NCBI GenBank assembly: GCA_039177555.1
Contig: JBCDFV010000020.1
Span: forward strand, 10,101 to 74,100
Origin: JANQGH01 sp039177555
GTDB taxonomy: Bacteria; Pseudomonadota; Alphaproteobacteria; DSM-16000; Inquilinaceae
Length of the DNA: 64,000 bases
Direction of reading: 5' to 3'
This document shows, piece by piece, positions 16,464 to 24,213 of this stretch. The notes beneath the pieces were generated by a model that was given only the letters and a program-made list of their open reading frames with translations, did not search any database and had not been told where the DNA came from. Position 1 is the stretch's first letter, and each line of letters opens with the position of its first letter. A program made the position numbers and the translations under genes.

Positions 16464-17750
16464 TTAGTTCTGCAATTCCGCAACGGTGTTTTGCAAGTCT
16501 TCGGCGGTTGCCTGCAGCCACGCGTCCCAATCCTCCGGCGGGTTGCTGACCGCGTCGATCAGGTGCCGGTAGTACGCCTCTTCAAGTTCCGGATACCAGG
16601 GGTGGATCGAGGCCATGAAGCTGTCCGTCGCCATCGGGTATTCACCGCTGACGAAGGCGGTCAGGCCCGGCGTCACGCCGCTGATGTCGAGATCGTCGCG
16701 GACCACGCCGCCCATATGGTCGAGCGAGGCTTGCTGGGCCTCCTGCGAGACGATGAACGAGACGAACTCACGCGCCAGATCGACATTGTCGCCGTCGCAG
16801 GGCACGGCCATGCCGCGCACGGTATTCACCAGCATGTGTCCCGGCTGGCCCTCGATGTGGCTGGGGTAGGGGCCAACCACATAGTCGCCCTCCAGCGCCT
16901 CGCGGTCCCATTTCGCCACGTTCCAGTTGCCGACCCGGAAGAAGCCGACGCGGCCGCCCTCGATCAGCTGATACATGTCGGTGAAGTTGTGGTTCACCGT
17001 GTCCGGCGACACCAGGCCATGCTCGGTGAACAGTTGCAGAATGCCAATGGTTGGATCGGCCACGGCGGGATCGGTGATGACGATCTCGGCGTCCGTGTTC
17101 ATGATGTCGTAAGGCACGCCATTGCCCGCGATGGCGAACATGCGCGTGCCCGCGCCGATCATGGACGGGGCGGAGCCGGCCTGCAGCGCCACGCCAAACG
17201 TGTCGTCCTCGCCATTGCCGTCGGGATCGGTGTCCTGGAACAGTTGGGCGACGCGGATCATGTCGTCCCAGGTTTCCGGATACTCCTCACCGACCGCATC
17301 CAGCCAGCTTTGGCGCGCGCCCCAGCCGATCACGACGCGCTGGAACGGCATCATGATGATATCGCCTTCCAGCGTGGCGGCCGCGATGTCGCCGTCGGTG
17401 ATGTAGGCCCGATCGCCTTCCGGCAGTCCGTCGACCAGATCGCCCACCGAGCATAGCCGGCCGGTCGATTGCTGGATCGTTGCGATGCGGTTGTTGTCGT
17501 TGAACAGGATGTCCGGCCCGGTATTGGTGTTCAGCCCGGCGATCGACCGGTTGAACCATTGCTCAGTCGGATAGGACAGGGACGTGACCGTGACGCCCGG
17601 ATGCTGCGCTTCAAAGAGCGCCGACATCTCCTCGATCATGGCCAGGCCGTCATCGCCCTTGTCGTGCCAGATCACCAGTTCCTGCGCGTTTGCCGCCGTC
17701 GCCGCCATCAGCGCCGCGACGCATGCGGTGATCCCCAGCGTGCCCTTCAT
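16464..17750 (-). CDS. Periplasmic sugar-binding protein of CUT1 ABC importer
   Basis: This 428-residue protein has a signal peptide (cleavage after ANA, about residue 22) and the MalE/UgpB-like start ELVIWHDKGDDG, then GPDILFND near residue 80 and a second domain up to the C-terminus. Length and motif order fit CUT1 binding proteins. It is the first gene of the minus-strand transport operon and is divergent from the LacI regulator, with paired operator-like palindromes in between. It should bind a mono-, di- or modified sugar in the periplasm. The adjacent dehydrogenase and isomerase genes suggest a sugar acid or polyol is possible, but the ligand cannot be read from sequence. Confidence 0.9.
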   Translation of the reverse strand: MKGTLGITACVAALMAATAANAQELVIWHDKGDDGLAMIEEMSALFEAQHPGVTVTSLSYPTEQWFNRSIAGLNTNTGPDILFNDNNRIATIQQSTGRLCSVGDLVDGLPEGDRAYITDGDIAAATLEGDIIMMPFQRVVIGWGARQSWLDAVGEEYPETWDDMIRVAQLFQDTDPDGNGEDDTFGVALQAGSAPSMIGAGTRMFAIAGNGVPYDIMNTDAEIVITDPAVADPTIGILQLFTEHGLVSPDTVNHNFTDMYQLIEGGRVGFFRVGNWNVAKWDREALEGDYVVGPYPSHIEGQPGHMLVNTVRGMAVPCDGDNVDLAREFVSFIVSQEAQQASLDHMGGVVRDDLDISGVTPGLTAFVSGEYPMATDSFMASIHPWYPELEEAYYRHLIDAVSNPPEDWDAWLQATAEDLQNTVAELQN

Positions 17751-17886
17751 GTCGTTCCCTCCACTGAATTATTGGCCCTTTTCGCCCCGGGATTGGACAC
17801 CGATTACCGTCCCGCCCTCGGCCTGGGCCGATGAACCCGGCGCCACGGTGGTCGAAACCTGTTGCACGGTCAAGCGCAGATTTCTC

Positions 17887-17912
17887 TTGTTGCGCAACAA
17901 CGCAAATTGCGT
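17887..17912. promoter_or_regulatory. Paired LacI-family operators in the divergent promoter region
   Basis: TTGTTGCGCAACAA (17887-17900) is a perfect 14-bp palindrome and ACGCAAATTGCGT (17900-17912) a perfect 13-bp one, sharing one base. Their half sites TTGC and ACGCAA are those of LacI/PurR-type repressors. They lie 137 bp before the binding-protein start and 108 bp before the LacI gene, so one regulator could control both directions. The rest of the 17751-18019 gap shows no ORF or RNA that I recognise. Confidence 0.7.
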
Positions 17913-18019
17913 CAGGTATGGTGGTCGGACAGCAAGGCGTGCCGCATAGTGGTCGGGCTGCGAATCGGCGGCGCACCGCCTGGTCGCGGCGCGGTTTTGC
18001 AACGAGACGTGGGGAATTG

Positions 18020-19045
18020 ATGGCGGTTACCGATCGCACACCCAATCAACGAGATATCGCGCGCGCGGCCGGCGTTTCGGTCAGCACGGTGTCGCGTGCG
18101 CTCAGCAATTCGGCGGGCATCAGCGGCGACATGCGGCGGCGGATCGCCGCCTTGGCCGCCGAACTTGGCTATTCGGCCGCGGACGGCGTCGGGCCGTCGA
18201 CCGAGGTGGCGCTGTTCGTGGCCATGAACATCTTTCCGACCACGTCGTCCGGCTTCTATGAGGAAATCATCGACGGCATCCAAGAGGAACTCGACCGGCG
18301 CGGTGTGCCCATGGAAACCGTGTTTGTCGAGGGCAATCGATCAGCTGTCGATCGCGTCGCCGACTACTGCGTCGAGCGGACGGGCAGCGGTGTGATGTTG
18401 ATCGGGATCGATGACGCTGACGCGCTGGGCGTGGCGGCCGAGCGGGCAGGGGCGGCGTTGCTAGTCAATGGTGTCGATCCGCTAATGCGCCTGGATGGTG
18501 TCACCCCGTCCAACCGGCGCGCGGCCGTGCTGGCGACCAAGCATCTGATCGAGTTGGGCCATCGGCGGATCGCCAACGTCACCTGGCTGGGGCGGCCGAC
18601 CCTGCGCGACCGGCTGGACGGCTTCAAATCCGCCCTTCGGGATGCCGACCTGGTGTTCGACCCCAGCCTGGTGATCGAGATCGACACGCTGGAGCCGGAG
18701 GCGGCCTACGCTGCGGCACGCTCGGCCCTGGCGTCCGGCGGCATCGACGCCACGGCGATCCTGTGCGGTAACGATCTGGTGGCCGCCGGCGTCATACGGG
18801 CGCTCGCCGAACACGGCTTGCGCGTGCCTGAGGACTATTCGGTCGTCGGTTTCGACGACACCAGGATCACCGCGCGCCTGAAGCCGAGCCTGACCACGGT
18901 GGCGGTCGATCAGCGGGAGATCGGTCGGCTGAGCGTCGCGCGCCTGCTCGATCGGCTGCGTACGCCGACTTTGACGCCCGTCGACATCCATATCGGCTGC
19001 CGGCTGGTGGTGCGCGATTCCACGGCCCCGTTGGCTGCCGCCTGA
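18020..19045 (+). CDS. LacI-family transcriptional regulator
   Basis: The ATG at 18020 gives 341 residues; the longer open frame upstream crosses the operators and reads as Arg-rich non-protein sequence, so it was rejected. Residues 6-55 form the LacI headpiece (NQRDIARAAGVSVSTVSRAL then hinge helix RRRIAALAAELGYSA). The rest is a periplasmic-binding-like effector domain with DRLDGFKSAL, ILCGNDLVAAGVIRAL and the C-terminal YSVVGFDDTRI motif of the family. It is divergent from the sugar-binding protein gene and is 2 nt from the next gene, so it heads the catabolic operon and should repress both operons until an inducer sugar binds. Confidence 0.93.
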   Translation: MAVTDRTPNQRDIARAAGVSVSTVSRALSNSAGISGDMRRRIAALAAELGYSAADGVGPSTEVALFVAMNIFPTTSSGFYEEIIDGIQEELDRRGVPMETVFVEGNRSAVDRVADYCVERTGSGVMLIGIDDADALGVAAERAGAALLVNGVDPLMRLDGVTPSNRRAAVLATKHLIELGHRRIANVTWLGRPTLRDRLDGFKSALRDADLVFDPSLVIEIDTLEPEAAYAAARSALASGGIDATAILCGNDLVAAGVIRALAEHGLRVPEDYSVVGFDDTRITARLKPSLTTVAVDQREIGRLSVARLLDRLRTPTLTPVDIHIGCRLVVRDSTAPLAAA

Positions 19046-19047
19046 TC

Positions 19048-20037
19048 ATGTTCGACCTGCGCGGCTTCGTGGACCAGGCGGCCGGTGTCGTCGACGCCGC
19101 CAGGCTCGCGCCCGGCCGCTATTGCCGATATGCCGACGCGCCGGACCGGTCGGAAAACCCCTATGGCTGCGCCGACGCGGCCAACATCCTTTACACCATC
19201 GGCCGATTTCCGCGCGATGCGGACGAACGCGCCTGCTGGGTCGAGGCACTGCGCGATCTCCAAGACCCGACGGACGGGCTGTGGCACGAAGCCACCCATC
19301 ATCCGATCCATACCACGGCCCACTGCCTTGGCGCGTTGGAGCTGTTCGATGCCGGTCCCATCCGGCCCCCGGTCGCACTGGACGACTATCGGCAGCCCGA
19401 CCGCATGGCCCGGTTCCTCGACGAGCTCGACTGGCAAGCCGGTCCCTGGCGCGCGTCCCATCAAGGCGCCGGTCTCTACGCCGCACTGGTTCTGGCGGGA
19501 CAGGTGACCCTGGAATGGCGCGAGGCCTATTTCGACTGGCTGTCGGCCGAACACGATCCCGCGACAGGGCTGTGGCGCCGCGGCTGCGTGGGGCCGGTCG
19601 ACCATGACGGCATCGAAACCCGCTTCCCGCATTTGGCCGGCAGCTTTCATTACCTGTTTAATCAACAGCATGCCCGTGCGCCGCTGCCGGCGCCGGAAGC
19701 CCTGATCGACACCTGCCTGGACCTCCGGCACGCCGACCCGTTTCCGCTCGGCCGCACGCTCAGCTTCGCGGAGATAGATTGGGTCTACTGCCTGAACCGG
19801 GCGATCCGCCAGTGCGATCACCGGTTCGCCGAGGCCCAATCGGCGCTGGCGAACTTCGGCGCCCACTACCTCGATTGGCTGTTGGCTCTCGATTTCGCGG
19901 TCGAGCCCAGGCTCAACGACCTGCATACCCTCTTCGGTGTCCTCTGCGCCCTGGCGGAACTTCAGCAGGCGCTGCCCGGCCGGCTGCGTAGTGACCAGCC
20001 GCTGAAGCTGGTCCTGGACCGGCGGCCCTTCATCTGA
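19048..20037 (+). CDS. Protein of unknown function, probable alpha/alpha-toroid, in sugar cluster
   Basis: I do not recognise a family for this 329-residue protein. It has no signal peptide or membrane segment, so it should be cytoplasmic. It is rich in helices and in Trp, His and Cys, with two related stretches, LQDPTDGLWHEATHH (about residues 70-84) and AEHDPATGLWRRG (about 165-180), that resemble the internal repeats of alpha/alpha barrels such as prenyltransferase or glycoside-hydrolase-like toroids. Conserved-looking His/Asp clusters (HTTAHCLG, FPHLAGSFHYLFN) could be catalytic. The start is 2 nt after the LacI stop, and the next gene starts 14 nt after its end. Its position between regulator and dehydrogenase implies a catalytic role in the same sugar pathway. 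Function is not known. Confidence 0.75.
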   Translation: MFDLRGFVDQAAGVVDAARLAPGRYCRYADAPDRSENPYGCADAANILYTIGRFPRDADERACWVEALRDLQDPTDGLWHEATHHPIHTTAHCLGALELFDAGPIRPPVALDDYRQPDRMARFLDELDWQAGPWRASHQGAGLYAALVLAGQVTLEWREAYFDWLSAEHDPATGLWRRGCVGPVDHDGIETRFPHLAGSFHYLFNQQHARAPLPAPEALIDTCLDLRHADPFPLGRTLSFAEIDWVYCLNRAIRQCDHRFAEAQSALANFGAHYLDWLLALDFAVEPRLNDLHTLFGVLCALAELQQALPGRLRSDQPLKLVLDRRPFI

Positions 20038-20051
20038 TCGGGCAGGCCGTC

Positions 20052-21113
20052 ATGCCGGATCACACAACGTCGAAAGGGCTCGATCGAAAGCCGGCCGATG
20101 CCGGTTCAAGGCCGGTCGCGGTCTTTGCCATGGACCCGGACAAGACGCGCTATGTCTTCACTGCGGAGCATATGCGTCGGCTGTCGGATCTGTGCCAAAT
20201 GCCCGCAAACCGGCCGCTGCAAGGCTTCGACGGCCCGGATGCCGAGCGCCTGCTAGGCGACGCCGAAATCCTGATCACCGGCTGGGGCTGCCCCCGCATC
20301 GACGGCGCGGTGCTGGACCGGACGCCGCGACTGCGCCTGATCGCCCACGCCGCCGGCTCGGTAAAGCGCATCGTCGGGGCCGAGGTTTTCCGGCGGGGCA
20401 TCAGCGTCTGCCACGCCGCCGCCGCCAACGCGCTGCCGGTGGCGGAATACACCGTCGCCGCCGTGCTTCTCGCCAACAAACGCGTCGGCCGGTTTCACCA
20501 TCTCTACACCACTGAACGCGGCATCAACGAGGAAATGCGGGCGCTCGCGGACGGCCCGATCGGCAATTACCGCAAGCGGGTCGGCATCGTCGGCGCGTCG
20601 CGCATTGGCCGCCGCGTGATCGAATTGTTGCAGCCCTTCGATCTTGAACTGTTCGTCTACGACCCGTGGATCGAACCGGCTGAGGCGCAACGACTGGGCG
20701 CACAGACCTGCGACCTGCCAACCGTCATGGGCTGTGATGTCGTGACCCTGCACGCGCCCTTGCTCGACAGCACAAAGGCCATGATCGACGCCGACGCTCT
20801 CGCGTCCATGCCCGACGGCGGCACGTTGATCAATACCGCGCGCGGGGCGATCGTGGATCAGGCGGCGATGGAGCGCGAACTGGTCTCGGGCCGGATCGAC
20901 GCGGTCATCGATGTCACCCATCCTGAGGTACTGCCGCCGGACAGCCCCCTCTACCGTTTACCGAACGTGTTGATCACGCCGCATATCGCCGGCGCCATGG
21001 GGGTCGAGCGCAACCGGCTGGGCAGCCTGATCGTCGACCAGGTCGCGCGGTTCGTGTCGGGACAGACGCTGAACCATCTGGTCAATCCCGACCTTCTGGA
21101 CCGCGAAGCGTGA
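20052..21113 (+). CDS. D-isomer-specific 2-hydroxyacid dehydrogenase
   Basis: This 353-residue protein has the two-domain fold of the NAD(P)-dependent D-2-hydroxyacid dehydrogenases. The catalytic triad is complete: Arg264 in NTARGAIVD, Glu292 in THPEVLPPDSPL and His311 in TPHIAG. The nucleotide-binding loop reads VGIVGASRIG, so the middle Gly of the usual GxGxxG is Ser. The first 20 residues have no equivalent in most members, and a later start is possible. It overlaps the next gene by GTGA. It probably interconverts a 2-oxo acid and D-2-hydroxy acid (or oxidises a sugar-derived acid). It is not a close phosphoglycerate dehydrogenase because there is no regulatory C-terminal domain. Substrate unknown. 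Confidence 0.88.
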   Translation: MPDHTTSKGLDRKPADAGSRPVAVFAMDPDKTRYVFTAEHMRRLSDLCQMPANRPLQGFDGPDAERLLGDAEILITGWGCPRIDGAVLDRTPRLRLIAHAAGSVKRIVGAEVFRRGISVCHAAAANALPVAEYTVAAVLLANKRVGRFHHLYTTERGINEEMRALADGPIGNYRKRVGIVGASRIGRRVIELLQPFDLELFVYDPWIEPAEAQRLGAQTCDLPTVMGCDVVTLHAPLLDSTKAMIDADALASMPDGGTLINTARGAIVDQAAMERELVSGRIDAVIDVTHPEVLPPDSPLYRLPNVLITPHIAGAMGVERNRLGSLIVDQVARFVSGQTLNHLVNPDLLDREA

Positions 21114-21913
21114 GCGTGCGCTTTCTGCCCGGCCTATGCTCGGTCACCTTTCGCGATCGCACACCCGCCGCGATCGTGAAGATCGCGTCGGAGGTCGGCC
21201 TTGCCGCCATCGAGTGGGGGGCGGATGTCCACGTTCCGCCGGGTCACCAAAAGGTCGCCCGAGAGGTCAGCCGCCTGACGCGCGATGCCGAACTAACGGT
21301 CTGCTCCTATGGCAGCTATCTGCGGCCCCCGGGCGACACGATAGACGCGTTCCATCGCGTGCTTGAAACCGCCCAGGAACTCGGCGCGCCGATGATCCGC
21401 ATCTGGCCGGGATGGCAAGACCGCGCGTCGGCCGACTACAGCGCCGCCGACAGGCGCGCGACGGTCGACGCCATCAACACAATGGGTGCTGCCGCCCAGG
21501 CCCACGACGTCGCCATCGGTCTTGAGTTTCATCCCGGCACACTGACCGACAGCACGGCGTCCGCCGTCCAACTGATGCAAGCGATCGACAGCCCGGCGGT
21601 GTTTCTCTACTGGCAGCCACGCCCGGGCATCCCAAAGGCCGAGGCGCTGAACGAGCTTGCAGCGGTCGGAACCGACATTGCCTTCGTGCATGTCTTCCAC
21701 TGGGACACCGATTGCCGGCGTTTTCCATTGGCCGAAGGCGCTGCGGAGTGGCGCGCCTACCGCGCGGCGATCCCGGAGGGCCGTTTCGCCGGCCAGCGTT
21801 ATGCCTTGTTGGAGTTCGTCGCGGACGACAGTGTCGAGAACCTGACGACGGACGCCAGGGCCTTAAAGGCGCTGCTGGCGGAAACAGTTGCGGGCGAGGT
21901 TACTTCATCTTGA
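21110..21913 (+). CDS. TIM-barrel sugar-phosphate isomerase/epimerase family protein
   Basis: This 267-residue protein begins with GTG, overlapping the dehydrogenase stop (GTGA). It is of the xylose-isomerase-like/AP-endonuclease-2 barrel (IolE/IolI/hydroxypyruvate-isomerase-like) with metal-site candidates Glu in AIGLEFHPG, His in FVHVFHWD and Glu in YALLEFVADD. Such enzymes isomerise or epimerise sugars or dehydrate inosose. With the dehydrogenase and the ABC importer it could form a short pathway for a polyol or keto-sugar. Its end overlaps by 14 bp the convergent HEAT-like gene. The precise reaction is not known. Confidence 0.85.
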   Translation: MSVRFLPGLCSVTFRDRTPAAIVKIASEVGLAAIEWGADVHVPPGHQKVAREVSRLTRDAELTVCSYGSYLRPPGDTIDAFHRVLETAQELGAPMIRIWPGWQDRASADYSAADRRATVDAINTMGAAAQAHDVAIGLEFHPGTLTDSTASAVQLMQAIDSPAVFLYWQPRPGIPKAEALNELAAVGTDIAFVHVFHWDTDCRRFPLAEGAAEWRAYRAAIPEGRFAGQRYALLEFVADDSVENLTTDARALKALLAETVAGEVTSS

Positions 21914-22433
21914 GCAGTTTCCGCGCCCGAGCCCTGACGGAGGCGGCGGGGTCGGCCTCCGCCGCCAGCAGCGTCGCGAACGCGGTATCGCGTACGCTCT
22001 CATGCTGCTTGCCAAGCTGCCACAGCGCATCGCAGGCCCAGGCCCGCAGGAACTTACGGTCCGACTGAAACCACGCCTTGAGAACCTCTACAACCTTCGC
22101 GGCTTGCTCATCGGTGCAGCGAAGCCGGCGAAACGATTGTGCCAGATGAAGCTGAGCCTGCCAGTCCGTCAGATCGCTGAGGCCGCCGGCGATTGTTCCG
22201 TTCTGCGCGTCCGTCAGCGCGAGCCCTTGATCAAGATAGTGCTTTAGTAGCCATGTCGCCGCGATCTGCGGGTTCTGCTCGTCGCCGAAACCGACATCGA
22301 TCAAGTGGTCCATGACGGCTGGCGAGGCCTCCGCCGCCTCCGCCGCTGCGCGCAGCGGCTCGACATGCGTGCCGTCGAACGCGGCGATCGCTTGATCGAT
22401 CGCGGCAAGCGCGGCGTCGTCGGTTGCGGTCAT
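21900..22433 (-). CDS. HEAT-repeat-like protein of unknown function
   Basis: From the ATG at 22433 this 177-residue protein consists of amphipathic helices with little else. Residues 110-177 contain repeated helix pairs of the HEAT/armadillo kind (KWFQSD-like RKFLRAWACDALWQLGKQ, then SVRDTAFATLLAAEADPAASVRARARKLLKM). The longer open frame upstream overlaps the lipoprotein gene region and reads Arg/Gly-rich, so it is not used. It lies 20 nt downstream of the lipoprotein gene on the same strand and probably acts in protein binding. I do not recognise a specific family. Confidence 0.7.
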   Translation of the reverse strand: MTATDDAALAAIDQAIAAFDGTHVEPLRAAAEAAEASPAVMDHLIDVGFGDEQNPQIAATWLLKHYLDQGLALTDAQNGTIAGGLSDLTDWQAQLHLAQSFRRLRCTDEQAAKVVEVLKAWFQSDRKFLRAWACDALWQLGKQHESVRDTAFATLLAAEADPAASVRARARKLLKMK

Positions 22434-22453
22434 CGAAACAGCCCTCTCGCCGG

Positions 22454-23068
22454 CTACAGCAGGTAATCCGGCACGCCAAATGGCGAGCCGAAACCGCCGA
22501 CCGTGCTGCAGATCAGCTCGCCGCCGCTCAGCGGCGTGGTCCAGCTGATCTGAGTCGATGCTTCGCCGCCGAACTGCAGGTCGATCGACCAGATGCTGTC
22601 GCAGGCACCCACCGGCCCGCTGCCGGAGGCCGTTGAACCACACAGCTCGATACGGCCACCGCCATCCCGGGTCAGCCAGACATAATCCGACCGTCTGGGG
22701 CTCTCCTGCAGCACTTGCAGGCGCCGCTGCTCGCCATTCACCAAGGTGACGCTGGACGGCTGCACCAGCACGCGGCCATAGCCGCTGTCCGGCGGGTCAA
22801 TGTCGCAATAGGCGATGTCTCCGGGACGGGCGTTGCGGTAGGCGTCGATCAGCCGATTGCGTTCCGCCAGGGCGCGTTCCTCCGCCTCGGCCGCGGCTTG
22901 AAGCGCCTGGGCGCGCCTGAGTTCGGCGTCCGCAAGGCGCGCCTCTTGCTGCTGTTCAGGCGTCAGTAACAGCCACTCTTCCTCGGTCATGCCCAGCGGA
23001 TACTGAACGCAGGCCGCGAGCGCCAGCAGGGCAAACAGACCGCATGCCAACCCGACAATCCGCTTCAT
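22454..23068 (-). CDS. Predicted outer-membrane/periplasmic lipoprotein of unknown function
   Basis: This 204-residue protein starts MKRIVGLACGLFALLALAAC, giving a lipobox LALAAC with the acylated Cys at residue 20. An alpha-helical, Glu/Ala-rich coiled-coil stretch (about residues 28-75) is followed by a beta-rich C-terminal half with four cysteines. This suggests an exported lipoprotein with a stalk and small domain. Family not recognised. It lies upstream of the HEAT-like gene on the same strand. The 20-nt gap implies co-transcription. Confidence 0.8.
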   Translation of the reverse strand: MKRIVGLACGLFALLALAACVQYPLGMTEEEWLLLTPEQQQEARLADAELRRAQALQAAAEAEERALAERNRLIDAYRNARPGDIAYCDIDPPDSGYGRVLVQPSSVTLVNGEQRRLQVLQESPRRSDYVWLTRDGGGRIELCGSTASGSGPVGACDSIWSIDLQFGGEASTQISWTTPLSGGELICSTVGGFGSPFGVPDYLL

Positions 23069-23453
23069 CTTCCACGCCTATTCGATTTCGAGTGCGGGGG
23101 TGATCCGCCGACGCGGCGAAAGCTAACAGACTTCGGCCGGCCGATACAGCCGTTGGCAAACCTCAGATTTTTCAGCCAGGCCCATTGACAATCCAAAGTA
23201 TTCGACCCACATGAATAGTGTAAGGTTAGTTTGAAGTAATTTGAAACATAGCGTGATTATAGGATTATTGTAATATAGTGAAATAAATTTTGTTGTGTTT
23301 TCAAGTTTCGGCGAGTCATGATTTCGCCGGTGGATTGTCCTCGGTTGCCGCAAGGCACATGACTCGCCGATTTTTTAGACGTTTAGACACCGCTGCCAGT
23401 CTGCATCGCGGGCATGGCATCCAGGCTCTAACCTGTTGAGATTGGAGAACGAC
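23069..23453. other. AT-rich non-coding island upstream of small exported-protein gene
   Basis: This 385-bp region between the lipoprotein and small exported-protein genes has a stretch at about 23190-23310 that is strikingly AT-rich against the GC-rich surroundings. On the plus strand it offers a TTGAAA (23242-23247) with GATTAT at 16 bp, and TATAGT at 23275-23280, so promoters are plausible. It then holds the hairpin described separately. A 76-codon open frame on the minus strand here (23123-23353) has an unlikely composition and no ribosome binding site and is not called. No tRNA fold was seen. Confidence 0.5.
23308..23376 (+). terminator. 13-bp stem with inner GNRA hairpin and U-run, sRNA 3' end or terminator
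   Basis: TCGGCGAGTCATG (23308-23320) is the exact complement of 23358-23370, and six Ts follow at 23371-23376, as in intrinsic terminators. The 37-nt loop holds a second hairpin, TGCC-GCAA-GGCA (23346-23357), a GNRA tetraloop. An RNA starting in the AT-rich part would be about 90 nt and end here; alternatively it is an attenuator for the following gene. No homologue known to me. Confidence 0.55.
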
Positions 23454-23747
23454 ATGACAACACTGGGGATCAAAGTACTCATGGCCACGTTGGCGGGCGT
23501 GCTTGTCGGCGGGGCGGCCCTGGCGGCACAGTCAAGTGAAGCCATGACCACGGACCCGATGGCGATGAACGACACGTTCGATCTGCAAGCCCAGATCGCC
23601 GATGACCCGGACGTGGTCCTGCCTTTCGACCTTAACCATCAGGCCAACCTGGTCGTGCATTGCAACATTGACGGCACCGAGCACGCGGTCGCGTCCTTTG
23701 AAGTCTGCGACGCGGTCGGCGGAAGCCCGGTTTCGGCTGAAATCTGA
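23454..23747 (+). CDS. Small exported protein of unknown function
   Basis: The ATG at 23454 is preferred because GGAG lies six bases upstream; the 18-nt longer frame from a TTG codon has no such site. The 97-residue product has a signal peptide to about residue 31 (VGGAALAAQSS, cleavage after ALA) and a short mature part with two Cys (HCN and VCD) and acidic residues, with no domain I recognise. It follows the 23.3-kb hairpin and ends at a hairpin terminator, so it is a monocistronic unit. Confidence 0.7.
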   Translation: MTTLGIKVLMATLAGVLVGGAALAAQSSEAMTTDPMAMNDTFDLQAQIADDPDVVLPFDLNHQANLVVHCNIDGTEHAVASFEVCDAVGGSPVSAEI

Positions 23748-23764
23748 TCAACCCGGACCGATGT

Positions 23765-23793
23765 GGAACAGCGCTGACCGACCGCGCTGTTCC
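23765..23793. terminator. Hairpin terminator between convergent genes
   Basis: GGAACAGCGC (23765-23774) and GCGCTGTTCC (23784-23793) form a perfect 10-bp stem with a 9-nt loop in the 58-bp convergent gap. A U-run is weak, so the termination may be partial or bidirectional. Confidence 0.6.
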
Positions 23794-23805
23794 GGGCCGG
23801 TCGTT

Positions 23806-24213
23806 CTAGTTCTGAAGCATGTGGCCCAGGCTCTCCAGCTTGCCGGGCCATCCGCCGCCGAGGCTTCTGGCCTCTTGTTCCGTCGGGATGCCTGCATGGC
23901 TGAGACGGAGCCGCGTCCCATCACCGATGGCTTCCAACGAAAACACCACCCGCGTTGTCTCGCCGAGGTCGGCGTTCTGCCAGCGCCAGACCATGCGGGT
24001 CGGCGGTTCCAACGCCTCGACCTCGACCAGCACGACGCCGTCTTCTTCGCCGCAGTCTCCACGCGGATAGGTGAAGCGGGCAGTTCGGCCGATCACCGGC
24101 TCAAAATCATTCGGCATCAGCCACTGTGCCAGCGCCTCGGACGTTACCAGAGCGCGCCAGACCTTCGCTGGCGGGTGCGGGAAGTGTTTTTCGAAGTCGA
24201 GGGTATGGGTCAT
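23806..24213 (-). CDS. SRPBCC/AHSA1-domain protein
   Basis: From the ATG at 24213 this is a 135-residue single-domain START/AHSA1-like protein (HTLDFEKHFPHPPAKVWRAL, the typical first strand and helix; later WRWQNADLGETTRVVFSLE). It overlaps the ArsR stop by ATGA. Proteins of this fold bind hydrophobic ligands or aid stress responses, and members encoded behind ArsR genes are common. No catalytic claim can be made. Confidence 0.82.
   Translation of the reverse strand: MTHTLDFEKHFPHPPAKVWRALVTSEALAQWLMPNDFEPVIGRTARFTYPRGDCGEEDGVVLVEVEALEPPTRMVWRWQNADLGETTRVVFSLEAIGDGTRLRLSHAGIPTEQEARSLGGGWPGKLESLGHMLQN

Noticed and set aside
17831..18019. N-terminal extension of 63 codons before the LacI gene
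   Set aside because: It would cross the operator palindromes and is Arg-rich; the ATG at 18020 gives the canonical LacI headpiece start.
23123..23353. 76-codon frame in the AT-rich island on the minus strand
   Set aside because: It has no ribosome binding site, no recognisable motif, and overlaps the inverted repeat with U-run on the other strand.
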